Origin: Fratercula arctica
Taxonomy: Eukaryota; Chordata; Aves; Charadriiformes; Alcidae
DNA: 64,000 nt
Assembly: GCA_947846985.1 (NCBI GenBank)
Contig: CANTUZ010000001.1
Coordinates: 170,538,447-170,602,446 of the forward strand
Direction: 5' to 3'
In this document: in pieces, positions 1 to 11,900 of the stretch
How positions within the stretch are numbered: the stretch's first letter is position 1
Layout of the letters: every line of letters begins with the position of its first letter
Notes under the pieces: model-generated
Seen by the model: the letters and a program-made list of their open reading frames with translations, nothing else
What the model was told of the DNA's origin: nothing
The model's database searches: none
Made by a program: the position numbers and the translations under genes

Positions 1-3000
1 TATGAAGTCCACAGTGCTTAATTAGAGCATTTTCGTAACTCACTGATGAAGGTCAACAGCGAATAGCCTAAGTGTGATGAGAAACAGTCGTGCTGGGTTG
101 AGTTACTCATATCTGAAAGTGTTTTGGTCAAACTCTAGTTCATTCTATTTTAGCAGTTGTACCTGGAGTCTTACTGGTGTCAGCAATATAACTTTTGCCT
201 ACCAGCTGAAAAAGTAATTAGTAGTAGTACAGCAGATGAAGACTTCTCTAGAGTATATCTGATTTGATAACTAAAGAGCAACATTGGCTTAAACTTAAAT
301 TTTGAAGAGATATTACAGATTTCTATTAAGAAGTAATGTTGGCCCAGGAAATGCTGGCCATCATTTTCTCTCTACATCCAGTGCTGTCTGCATCAATATC
401 TAACTGGTGGCTGCTGTCTCCTTCAAGAATAGCATTACGTGTACATGAAATCTAACTTTACAGGAGGACTGTCACAGGAAGTAAAGTTAAGAGGAAAAAT
501 CTAGCCAGCTGCAAGGTTTTTCTATGAAAATGCCTTTTCAGGATAAGAACAAGAGATTGCAAAGGATAGGTAGAAAGTGGTATTTAAACAAATGAAGAAC
601 ACTTTTAGTTTCATGAAACCTGCAAGTCTTCTGTTTTCCATATGTCCATATTGAGTAAATAAAAAAGATATGAAAGAATTTCTCATATGCAGCTCATACA
701 TGAAGATGATTTCTATAGGAAAGATCACAGAAACTTATCACAAATAAGTTAATTATGTGCATCTGACTTCCTCAGCCCCTCTCTAGACACAAATATACCT
801 TCTTTGAGTGTATCATAGCACTTGGAACTCTTTCAGACATTCATTCATTACTAATCGTAAAACTTCCTTCCCTCCTGTTCTAGACTAATGCCAAGAACAG
901 GCAAGATTTAGGTCTGCATCTGTTATCATTTTCTCTGAGGTGAAGAAAGCACAGCCAGAGTATATTCTGGAGGAGACTGGTAACTGGAAATAGAGATTCC
1001 AAACTACCCAGTAACGTCCATGTTTTCCCCCAAGATGTGACCATCCTTTGTGCATGTGTAAAGTCATTTTACGTTACTTTGGGGAATATGATTGTTCTGT
1101 TTGAATGCATGCAGCATGAACTCCTAAATTTTAAGGAAACTGGATTTTTTTGGTGAGGAGTATGAAAACAGACATGTTAAAATAACTCTTTAAATACTCC
1201 TATTTACATTTCCCTAAAAAAAGTAGTGTGGTTTTCCTTTTTTTTTTTTCCCCTCTAACATATGTGACTTTTTGTAGAATAAGTGCAGGTATATCATATG
1301 AATTTTATAACAGCCTTTTCTGTTCACCTAAATAATTCTGCATTCAGGGTCTCCCAGGATGGAGGTGAGATGTGTAGGAGTAAGTTCCACAGCTTATCAA
1401 GTGGAATAACTTGGTATAACATTTTATTCCTTGTCCGTTTTGGCTTTTGATTTCATTTCTTAGTGTCAAGGGTGTTCCGTTCTTAGCTATACATATATAG
1501 AAATATAGTCTGCATATGTACTTCGATTTATATATACAGGTATGTATACACAAGTGATACATACGGTGATCAGTCATGGTCTGGAAATGGCTAATAAGGT
1601 TTCATCTTAAGCTTTAAATAAGGCAGTGTCACTATAGCTAATCTATTATAGTCATGCCCTGTTAATATAGATTATTATATATGATTCAACAGTAGTGATT
1701 CTACTCTGTAATAAATACAGGAAAGCAGAACTGGATAGGATGCATTAGGAAATTAAGCTTTCGGGTTCTAAGGTTGAAACTCCCAGAAACAATAAGCCAA
1801 CTGGTATTTTTAAATTTTTGTTAGAGAGAAGTAACAAATCATGCATATTGAAAGTAAAATATGGACATAAGGCTTATCCTAGATAATTCAGGTTAATATT
1901 ATAATGGAAGATTTCTGAAGAAAAAGGGTATGGCTGCTGAATTAATAACATCATTTCTTATGCTGGTATGTTGGTCTCATCCCCTGATTTTTGCACAGTG
2001 ATTTTGTGTGCAGTTACCTGTGTACCAAGTTCCTTTCTTCAACACTAAGCACGTAACAGCAAGAGAAAGGTCTGGAGAAGTACAGAAAGTAACAGGGATA
2101 TGGATATAATGCAGATAATACAAATACTATAATTCAATATTAATAATGATGAAACGAAATTTTACAGCTGAAATAATCTCAAATCCCTGTTGAATCCTAG
2201 AAGCAGCAGCAACCTTTACCACGCCAACACTATTGCTACAGCTCAAAACTAATAGAGCCACGCAATTCTGCAACGTGAGTCTACCAGCTGCCTTGCTGAA
2301 GCCAGCTTCTGTGGAGAGTGCTGGAGTTCTGCCTTGATCGCAGATTTATCCAAGTGTGGTTTTACCTCCTGAGTTAGATCAAGCTAAGTTAGGATTTACC
2401 TGGGAAGTTAATGGAATGTACATCTTCCCTCCAGTCCCTCATAGTCATTATTTTGCATTGTGCTGCATACATTTCTTGGTCATATGACATAGAAGCTCCT
2501 CCGAAGTCCTGCAGGATCTGTATTAATGGTGGTATTCACTTACTTGTGACAGCATCACCAATTGTGCAAGGAGAACTGGAATGCCACTTACCTGATGCAA
2601 TTCGTACGTGCAGCCAAAGTAATTTTAATTTGCTTCAGCTGCTTGCCCAGAATTTGTGCTGAAACAAATAGATTATACAAAGTTCAAAGCTTTATGTTCA
2701 GAAATGCATCCAGCTATCAGTCTTATGAAACTAATACTCATATGAATTTGCAAAGCCAAGTGTTTTCTGACAGTATGAATGGAGGTAATGATTGGTGGTG
2801 AATATTTTGGTACAGAGTAGGCATCGTTATTTAAATAACTTACACTTTTTTTATAAGCTTGAGTTTGTACCCAGTGTTACTGAAGGAACAGAGTAGAAAG
2901 AAGACCCTACTTTAGTTTTGGAGACCATATCATAAAATTCTCTTGATAAACAGTGTAAACTCCAAATTTGAAAATCCTGAAGTTTTTTAACTCCTGATAC

Positions 3001-3077
3001 AGCTGTAAGAAAGCTGTTCTGGAACTGTACTTCTGCAAGAGGCCTTCTAAATTCTAACCAAAATTTATTCATGGTCA
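1..3077. other. AT-rich noncoding stretch, no gene recognised
   Basis: No coding exon, RNA gene or recent transposon could be recognised. The stretch holds a 12-base T run near 1238-1249 and a TA/CA-rich patch near 1484-1550. Short open frames on both strands (up to about 83 codons near 2411-2662) have no recognisable domain and no convincing splice context. They are treated as chance frames. Confidence 0.6.
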
Positions 3078-3240
3078 GTTTGTTTCTATTTGTTTTTATG
3101 ACAACATTGTCTTTTAGATTAAATAGTTCTTATTCCTCTCCCCTGTTTATCCCCAAAGTGTTTATAGAGAGTGGCTATATTCCCTCTCAGCTTTTGTTTT
3201 GCTAGGCTAAACAAGCCAAGCTCTCGTGACAGATGGTTGG
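3078..3240 (-). mobile_element. Ancient CR1 LINE fragment (diverged)
   Basis: On the plus strand this stretch reads as the complement of the ORF2 C-terminal region of old amniote CR1 elements. The diagnostic phrases are a 'ttaaatagttctt' block, then 'gtgtttatagagagtgg', then 'ccctctcagctttt', then 'gctaggctaaacaagccaag'. These follow the order and spacing known for old CR1 subfamilies, whose antisense reads similarly through a block encoding a 'LFSLEKRR'-like motif. No octamer tail is visible and the element is truncated at both ends. It is clearly older than the other CR1 copies in this window. Boundaries are approximate. Confidence 0.7.
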
Positions 3241-3811
3241 CCAGAACCCAGCCAGGCGACACTGACACACCAGCTTCAGAAAGCCAGGAGCAATCACTCT
3301 TTGGAGGCTACCTCCAGACTCTAGTGCAACCCATCAGGGATCTGAGAGCAAATAAACATTCCCTTGGGCTGTAGGTGTCTCACTTCTTCCCGTTCCCCGA
3401 TTACCAATACTCCATGAACTATTTTTTTGTTTAAATAATTGTCAGTTAGAAGCTCAAACCTTTTATAGACATGGGAATTTTAATTCTAGTCTGAGTTGAC
3501 ATGACTGGACTACTTTTGATCTAACTAATTTGTACACCAAAATAAATGAAAGATGAGGAGTCTGAAGAGAGGGCAATAAAAAACTATCACAGATCCCAAG
3601 TTCTTATTTCACAAGTTGAGGTATGGTAAAATCTTTGCTAACAATGTTATCGCTTCCTCTATTCAAAAAGAGCTTTCCAATATATATACGTGTGGCAGTC
3701 ACGGTGATGGCTGCTGTGTTCATGTATTTTCCTCTGATCCTGAAAAAGAGCTCTTTGAATGCTTGTGGAAAACCAGAAGTGTACAGAAATCACCGATAAA
3801 TCCTGGATATT

Positions 3812-3827
3812 CCCCCCCCCCCCCCCC
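3812..3827. repeat. C16 homopolymer
   Basis: Sixteen consecutive C bases followed by GCC. This is a mononucleotide microsatellite, and its length is likely to vary or be miscalled in sequencing. Confidence 0.95.
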
Positions 3828-4293
3828 GCCATTTCTTTAATATGGACCTGGCAACAACAATTAATTTCTCCTTTCAAGCTGCAAATGTCATGGCCAAAAT
3901 TCAAACTAAGGTATTTATGTGCTGCCAGTGTAGAAAAGGAACTGCTTGTTTCAGATTTAAAGTTACTCTCCTTCCCCATCTTAAAAATATTTTGCAGTCA
4001 TGAAGTGGCTTCTTACCAACAGTGCTGGCTGCTTGTCAACATGGGTGAGGTAATCCCTACGTATAGTGCTCAGTTTTAGGAACTGGCTGATCTCCAAACT
4101 GTAAAAACGAATAGGTTGGGCCGCTGAAATAGGCTTTGACATCTTGTTTCTGTAGGTCTTACATGGAAAAATATGGATTCTGCCACCCATGGATAGTCTT
4201 ATGACTAAAAAGCCTGGTCAAGATTTGCCCCGTGTACATGTTTTGCTTCTGAAGAAGTCAAACCTAACAGGACTGTTTATCAGGACCAATGAT

Positions 4294-4423
4294 CCATACT
4301 TGGCTGCTTCTCTCCCTCCTTCCTGTTGTCAATTCCTCCCATCCTTTCTTCTTTCCTCCTCCCCCACCCCCCTCCCTCCCTCCCTCAATCCCTTCCCTCC
4401 TTCCCATCCTCTTTCTATTGCCC
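4294..4423. repeat. Polypyrimidine (CCCT/CCTT-rich) tract
   Basis: About 130 bases are almost purely C and T on the plus strand, including a CCCT tandem near 4365-4384. Such mirror-like polypurine/polypyrimidine tracts can form triplex DNA. That property is known for the class and is not shown here. Two overlapping plus-strand frames through it (4189-4504) are proline/serine-rich low-complexity translations and not genes. Confidence 0.85.
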
Positions 4424-7400
4424 AGGTTTCTCTATTTTATCACACATCATGGGATGATTTCTGCTGCTCAAACGTTTACATGTTTGAATGAATCAGGGAC
4501 ATAATTCTCAGTGCCAAAATATGTCCAGTAGCACATTTTCTTGATTTATTAGGATATGTATCATCTGATTACTTTATGCTAAAATTTTCTGTGTTCGGTT
4601 TATCAAACTGGTTCTATTTCAACATAATTTTTCCTTACTTCCTAATTTTTCCTATTATTCTTTGTTTTCATGTTAAAACAGCATTTAAAGGAATTGGAGG
4701 AATATGAGAACTGAGAAAATATATTCCATTTGACACTACTGACACTTTGCTTATATGTTATGTCATTTTCCCATATTTCGTCCTTCATGTGAGTGTGCAT
4801 GGTTAAATCCTTCAGCACAAACTGGAGCTTTGTTGGCTGTGGATGGACTTTCGGCTTTTCAATGCTATTGTAATATGAATAATATATTTATCCATTACAC
4901 TACCCTCAAAAGAGAATGCTGCCACACAGAGAAGGAACTTTTACCTTACACAGGGGTCTGCTAACTGGGTTTTGCAGCTGTATGAAGTTCCATTTCAATA
5001 AATATAGCTGCAAGAACTGGACCCAAATACATGTTATAACCAATATCTTAGTGAACATTCTTCATACTATCAATTAAAATGCTGCCATTTTCATCAATAA
5101 AATTCATTTTCATAAGAATTCAAACAGCAGGTTTTGTTGTGGAGACTTCAATATTTGCAAGTGTAATTTTAAAATAAAACTTGATTTTTTTAAACAAGCA
5201 AGGAAGACCTGCAAAATATCTAACCAGTTCACTTTGAAAGCTGAAATTCTTTAAAGTATAACACGGCATTATCATGTGTGTAAGACATTCATTGAAATGC
5301 CTCAAGTCTTTAGTGCGTATGTGAGTGTGGGGGTAGGGGCTGGGTGAAAGACTAGTGCAGGAAAGGCAGCTGCTACCGGTGGAGAAGAAGAGGGAGAAAA
5401 CAGAGAGAAAAGATGGGAGAGGAGAAAAGGAAGACAAAATATCCCAATCAAACAAATTTCCATCAGCATCTTCAGAGCAGCAATAATGAATGACCTGAGC
5501 TGAAGGCCACAAGAAACTGGGGTTGAGAGATGCTCAAAAACTCCATCAAATGCAAGAGCAGTGCTGACCTGCCTGTGTACTGGTTGGCACAGACAGCAAG
5601 CGACTCAAAATGATTCCTTACGTACAGGTATTCACAATGCCACCATACACTTACTATTCCTTCTTTAATGTTTCGCTTTGCCTGACTGGATTGCTGTATG
5701 TTGTACTCTGCCTTACTGCCATATGGTGCAATGAAACCTAATAGCTTCTTCATAAAGTTGTGTGCAAAGCATTCCTTAATCAGCGGAAGGATCACATTGC
5801 ATCTTTTCATTGTGAATAGCCCTGTCAGTTTCTGGATGATCGTCTAATCTGATTTTTATTCTGTTTACCTTGGCTGCAAACACATATTGCATACTGACAT
5901 GGATTCTTCCCATTTGTGTTTTGAGTGGTTCCCTGGAAATATTTAGCTCTCAAAAGCATACTTTTGCTTTGGTTCTTCATTTCATTTTCACTGTTTTTTT
6001 TTAATCTTGGTTCTTCTCAATTATAAATTTAACAGTGTGCTAAAGTATTTCAGCGCTTAATACTCTCCCACGCTGAGGTTTTAGAATTTTAGTGACCAAT
6101 TCTTGATTATTACAGGTTTAACACAAACATGTTATTTAAAAAAATCAATGAAACTCTGGGAAAATAATGAGGAAATGACTGATTAAATTGAACCATTTAT
6201 ATGTTTCATTTTTTATATTTTCCTTGCTTTAGAACTTTTTCAACACAACTTTGTGCACTTTTGCTACATATTATATTATGCATATATATGTTAGCACAAC
6301 AGCTTCCTCAAATGGGACTGTGAGACATGCTGTCACTGGGAGGAACATGCCATACAGGCAAGGGCAGTTTAGAGTAATTCTTGAAGAAATAACTGCTAGA
6401 GGCAAAATTCCTTCCAGGGGCTTCCTGAAGGTGGTGTAGCTGTTTAATCTTCAAAATGGGTTAATTGTTTTTGTATGCAAGAAGACAAGGTCCTATTCTT
6501 GTGAGCTAAGCTGCCTCTTGAATCTGGCCAGGGATAAAACTGAATAATTGACCAAAAAGTCTTCACTTTCAAATCAATTCAGTTTTGATCGTTCAAAGCC
6601 AATACTGAAATGCACAAATCTGCTTCGTCCGTCAGAGCATGGGAAAGGGAATATGGCTGGAGTAAAGATGCACATGAGCAGAACGTTCCTATGCTGTAGA
6701 TAGTCCTGAATTATTAAGCTTTATGCAACCCTGAAATGGATTACTGCTATCAGTGGAGGTGGAAAAGGTAAAATGGCATGGTTTTAGACTTCTTTTTTTT
6801 AACTTGCATTCATTACCTTTCAGTTTGACTATAACTATGGTGCACAGTGTAAAAAAAAAATCCATTTCTCGTTCCAGTCATTCTGGAGAGAAGAGAGAGT
6901 GCTTTGTTCCTTCAGAAATGAATGTAAAGGATTTTTTCTACTCTTTTTTTGTTTAGAATTGATAATTACAAATAGCAATGGATTTTTTTATAATTGATTT
7001 TGCTTTTCTATGCTACCAGATTTTGCCTATATCTCCCATTGCAAATTGGTTTGCTATACCTCTATCAATATTTGCTCTATATTTATAATTCAGCTTGTCT
7101 CTTTTTCAAGGTATACTACTATTATATTAGGATTACATGTCTAGTTTGACTGATTTTGTATCTTTTTATTGCTAGTATCTCAATCTCAGATTTAGCAGGT
7201 AGCACATACAAGATGTTCATATTGCAAAAACTATGTCTTGCTGTGTTTGAAAAGCTTTCTCAAGGAAGATTTTGTAGCTTTTTCTGCAAAGCACAGTGCT
7301 TTAGATTTACCTCCTTTCATTTGAAAGTTTCTCTCTTTAATTAAATCTTAGAAATTCAGGGCATCATACTCAAAGGGACTTGTGAATTTAAGGTGTTGTA

Positions 7401-7685
7401 TCCTCTTAACATTCAATCTACAAGAAAATTCTCTTTTCAGCATTACTTGCAGCTATTTCCTTAACTAGTGCATGACTTTTGCAATACAATGTACATTTCA
7501 GATTTAAAAAAGCAATGTAAAGTCTTTTCCTTGATTTACTTCAGACAGAAGGGATTTACTGAATTCCTTTTGTTTTAAAAAAAAGTTATCTCACAGATTA
7601 ATTCGGCATAATTTAATTCTATCTATCTTCTGCTGCATGTTGTTTTATTTTTCTCCAGGTATTATTTTTTCTTGTTTTCATAATT

Positions 7686-8374
7686 TCATAGAATCATAGA
7701 ATCATAGAACCATAGGGTTGGAAGGGACCTCAGGAGATCATCTAGTCCAACCCCCCTGCCAGAGCAGGGTCACCTAGAGCAGGTTACACAGGAACACGTC
7801 CAGGCGGGTTTTGAATGTCTCCAGAGATGGAGACTCCACCACCTCTCTGGGCAGCCTGTTCCAGTGCTCTGCCACCCTCAGGGTAAAGAAGTTCCTCCTC
7901 ATGTTTAGGTGGAACTTCTTGTGCTCCAGTTTGTGCCCATTGCCTCTTGTCCTGTCCCCGGGCACTACTGAAAAGAGCCTGGTCCCATCCTCCTGACACC
8001 CACCCTTTAAGTATTTATAAGTGTTGATAAGATCCCCCCTCAGCCGTCTTTTTTCCAGACTGAAGAGACCCAAATCCCTCAGCCTTTCCTCATAAGAGAG
8101 GTGTTCCAGTCCCCTAATCATCTTGGTAGCCCTCTGCTGCACCCTTTCCAGCAGTTCCCTGTCCTTCTGGAACCGGGGAGCCCAGAACTGGACACAGTAC
8201 TCCAGGTGTGGCCTCACCAAGGCAGAGTAGAGGGGGAGGATGACCTCCCTTGACCTGCTGGCCACACTCTTTTTGATGCACCCCAGGATGCCATTGGCCT
8301 TCTTGGCCACAAGGGCACATTGCTGGCTCATAGTCATCCTGTTGTCCACCAGGACTCCCAGATCTCTTTCCATC
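7686..8374 (-). mobile_element. CR1 LINE, 5'-truncated, well preserved
   Basis: The element lies on the minus strand. Its 3' end is at 7686, where three copies of the CR1 octamer (ATTCTATG on the minus strand, the last slightly altered) form the tail. The 3' untranslated part (7686-7773) contains the usual GC-rich block 'tccaacccccctgccagag' seen on the plus strand. Upstream of it lies an open frame encoding the last 200 residues of ORF2 (see separate entry). The element stops abruptly near 8374 inside ORF2, the usual 5' truncation made by target-primed reverse transcription. No target duplication is obvious, which is normal for CR1. The intact frame makes this the youngest-looking CR1 in the window. 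Confidence 0.96.
7774..8373 (-). pseudogene. CR1 ORF2 C-terminal fragment (reverse transcriptase end)
   Basis: This is a 199-residue open frame with no internal stop, corresponding to the C-terminal end of the CR1 endonuclease/reverse-transcriptase polyprotein. Visible family motifs in order are a '[17 protein letters not shown]' block near residues 4-20, '[19 protein letters not shown]' near 48-66, '[20 protein letters not shown]' near 74-93, '[15 protein letters not shown]' near 101-115, and '[17 protein letters not shown]' near 166-182. The catalytic reverse-transcriptase palm motifs and the endonuclease lie upstream and are missing because of 5' truncation, so the fragment cannot act on its own. 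The apparent start methionine is simply the first one after the truncation. The natural stop is kept just before the 3' untranslated tail. Confidence 0.93.
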
Positions 8375-11300
8375 TTTCATAAAATTGAAATCAGACTACA
8401 GGGTATTAAGTCAATGACTGTCATATAATTTTTCTTCCCTCTTTTCATCATTTTATATTTTCCAGTTAAACTCCTGTTAAACTGAGTAAACCTCGCAGGC
8501 CATATTTTTCCAGAATCCTGTGACGTAAGTAATCAGTGGACTCTTTCAGCTTTGATTTGTTTTGGTTGAATCAGTCCTCAGTCAAAAACATTTTATTAGC
8601 AGCCATTATTTGGACTTTGTGATGGGAAGTGTCATAGCAGAGCAGAACTGGGTCCCGAATTCACAGACTGAACTTTGTTCTTTAGATAGCTGGCTCTTGG
8701 ACTATGAATTGTTCCTTAAACATCTATTGAGAGATGACTGGGCTTTGGTCAGATAAGACTGAGCTCAATGTTGTCTTAAAGACACAAGCTTAAATATCTA
8801 ACATATATTTAGGAAATAAATGAGGTTTTGGATAGAGTGCTTTGAGTTGTAGCAGTTGTTTTTCAGTATGCCCCACTTTATGATGTGTTGTTAAATGACA
8901 AAGCAAAATATGGTTTTATATGAGAATATTGTAGCTCATGGCTTCCGTCTTCCTTTAATGTCCACAAAGAAAGTGGATGCGCTGGAAAACAATGCATATA
9001 TACACTTACCAGTGTATTAATTCATGTAGTAGGTATTGCAGTAAAACAATTAGCTTTTCTATTTCACATGCAAGCTCATTTAACCACTTTGGTAATTCTG
9101 TACATGATTGAAAGTTTCAAAATTCTGAACTGTTTATTGTAAATGCCAAGCCCAGCCTAATGGTTATTTCCTGTCTACAGTGAATTGTCAGTATGTGGAG
9201 AGAAGTGTTTGTTTGAAGTACGAAAACAATTACAAACCAATTTGTCTTCTAATAGCAAGCACTCTGAAATCAGAATTCTCTTTGCTCCCATAAATACGTG
9301 TATACCACAAAAAACTCCCCTGAGGATACTGGAATTACACGTCTGGTGCACAGGAGATGGGGACTGAGTTCTGAGGAGTAATCCTATACTAAACGTTCAA
9401 GGAATGCAATACCAACTAGATTTAAAGAAGATGAAAGCGTGGCTTTTACTAATGTAACTGTGCTGAGCGCTGCTCAACATGCAGAAAAACAAGACAAGGA
9501 GCCAAATTAGTTTGATTCCACTGTTGGGTTTTTGTTGGTTTTGTTTGTTTTCCTTTTAATCTGGTTTGCCATATTTTACAAGTTAATGACATTTTCTGTG
9601 TACTAAAGGCTTTCTGGCAAGTTATTAATACCTTGGGTTTCTAATGTTGCATTTAGCAGGACTAGAACTTTTAAGAAGTCTGCTCTAAGGCTGTTCCTGC
9701 TAAATTCTCTACTTGCAAATAATAGAGAATTTATATTCAGTACTGTCTCCATTTCTATTGTATTAGTATTGTACAAAATACCTGCCAGTTGCCTGTTTGT
9801 AAAATGACATTTTCAAATGTTTGTCGTGAGCGTAACAGTGAGTGTGACAACGTTGGATGCATTTCCCAGAAGTGGACAAATTTATCTCCAGGAAAAGAGC
9901 AAAAATATGAAGATAGCTTTGCAGCGTACTCCTTAGCAGATGTTGCTATGTGATAGACATTGGTCTGCAGGGAAAGCCACAGAAACTTGTTTGTGCGCTT
10001 AAACAGTGCTTTATGAGAGACAAGAAATGTTCCCGCTGAGCAACAGATACAACCCAAACTGTATAGTCTTTGTGGGAAACTGGGTCTCACAGACAAATAT
10101 ATCATTAACGAGAAATAAAAGGTGGTACTGATTGAGAATATATTGCTCCAGAAATCAAATATCAACATGTTCTTAAGAGGCAGAACGTCAGTTACATTGC
10201 TGCTAAGGGTATGTTCGCTGGAAGGAGCTGGCTGTTCTAATGATTACATCTGGCATCTGGTTTAAAGTCTCTTAAAATGCACAGACTGGCTCTGTTATAC
10301 TGACGACTTCGAAGACAGAAGACGATGAGCCACTTGAAGTACACAGTTCTGATAATATTTGGTAAAGTATTTTAACTGGGGATCTTGAGGTAGGGATAAT
10401 AAAACACTATAGAGAAAGAGGTGAAAGAGCAAGAAAGGATTTAGGTTATTTTAGCTAGGTTTTCAAATAGGCAACTGTTGTCTGTGCATCTGAGCTGCAA
10501 CATATGTCAGGACTCCCAATTAGTTCTGAAAGCAATGCTGTCAATGAAACTTCACAAAGCAAGTGCATTAAACTTGTTCTAATATTTGTTGCACTATGAT
10601 TTTTTTATCACAAGTTCTTTGATATCCAGAATCTGCCACAGCAGTCGCAATCAATTCCTTTGAGACAATATTCCTGGAATTTAATAGCAAAAGCACCAGG
10701 AATTCCCAGGGCCTTTTGCCGAGAATGCTCTTGTAGACAATACCAACATCTAACACAGAATGTCTTGTGAAAGTAGCTTGAAGGAAGGAGAGATCTAGTT
10801 GTCTTAAGAGCCTTGTTTTTTTATTTTTCTATATGCAGAAGACACAAAACTGACTGTGCACTTCTGGATATGTAAGCTGAAGAAATTGCAAAGATGCATT
10901 TGTATAAATCTACATATTCAAAATGGTAAGTTTGAGGTTGAAGATTAATGTTTTGTTACAATTCCTTAAAACTAGAGTGAAAACTAAAATGAAAATTGGA
11001 TCTTCAATAATGAATTATATTCTATTTAATGGGTTTAGTTTTCTACAGCACTTAATACTCTTTTCAATTTTTCCCCTTTATTATTGCTTTAAAATGTCTG
11101 CTGTGAACATTACCTACAGCTAATAGGTGTGGCTCCTTCTGGTTTTGATTCCTGAATATGGGTCTCACCTGATACCTTACATTTTGACACCTGATTTAGC
11201 CCTAGGAACCTGATTTTGGTAGCTCCTCATCTCTAATCCATCTGGGATCATTTTAGCCAGTTCCACCTCTCTGAAGACAGCTCATACTGCTTTCTTCCTA

Positions 11301-11520
11301 CTAATGTAGCACGCTAAGTAAACCACCGAGACCATTACATTGGAACATAATCCTACAAATTTGTATCCCCAGTACTCAAAAATCCATTTTACAGAAAAAA
11401 ATCTTCACAACAGAAGAACAACAGCTTCTATGTGTTATTCTACTTGGATGTGTTCAATTCCCTAATTGAGTGATTTTAGAGTTCTGTTTACTTTGCACTG
11501 GAGGAGCAATTCTACTGCTC

Positions 11521-11900
11521 CGACACTTAATGCTATTAATTAGCAATAACGCATATAACCATGAACATTAGAGCCAGATAAATGCCTCCTACCATTTTAA
11601 TTATCTTAAAAGAGACAAAAAAGAAAGACGGACCTATTTATTTAACAGCCGAAAGAAAAAACATTTGTCTGTTGGCCATACATAGCCTTTTGTATCTTTG
11701 CTAACAATATGAAATTATATAGTTAAAATAGGCTGTCAAAACCAAATGCACGTCGTGAGAATTTTTATACTAAAAATGCAATTAAATACTTTTATTTATT
11801 GTGTTTTAGTTCATTAGCCACAAAGATTTTTCTCTTAATATGCAGCAAGCTCAATTATTCTTAGGTAGCTAGTTTTACAATGTTTCCACTAGAATAAAAG
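11521..11900. promoter_or_regulatory. Candidate conserved noncoding element (by composition only)
   Basis: This AT-rich unique stretch is dense in homeodomain-like TAATTA/ATTAGC cores, for example 'gctattaattagcaataa' near 11532-11549 and 'tagttcattagcc' near 11808-11820. It has no repeat signature and no stop-free frame of note. Vertebrate developmental enhancers in gene deserts often look like this. The call is an inference from motif texture and has not been tested by alignment. Confidence 0.2.

Larger units (their letters stand above)
3241..7685. other. Noncoding stretch with low-complexity tracts
   Basis: Apart from the C run and the polypyrimidine tract listed separately, a purine-rich (GGAGAA-like) patch lies near 5384-5446. 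Overlapping antisense frames at 5120-5512 and 5472-5810 have no recognisable domain. Two frames of 106 codons overlap on opposite strands at 3659-4079 and both run through the C16 homopolymer, which marks them as chance. I see no gene here. Confidence 0.6.

Noticed and set aside
7784..8380. Alternative minus-strand frames at 7784-7999 and 8114-8380 and plus-strand frames at 7811-7996 and 8240-8428
   Set aside because: These are other-frame shadows of the CR1 ORF2 C-terminus.
9755..10168. 137-codon minus-strand frame
   Set aside because: No recognisable domain and no repeat or splice support. A single frame of this length in 64 kb is not surprising.
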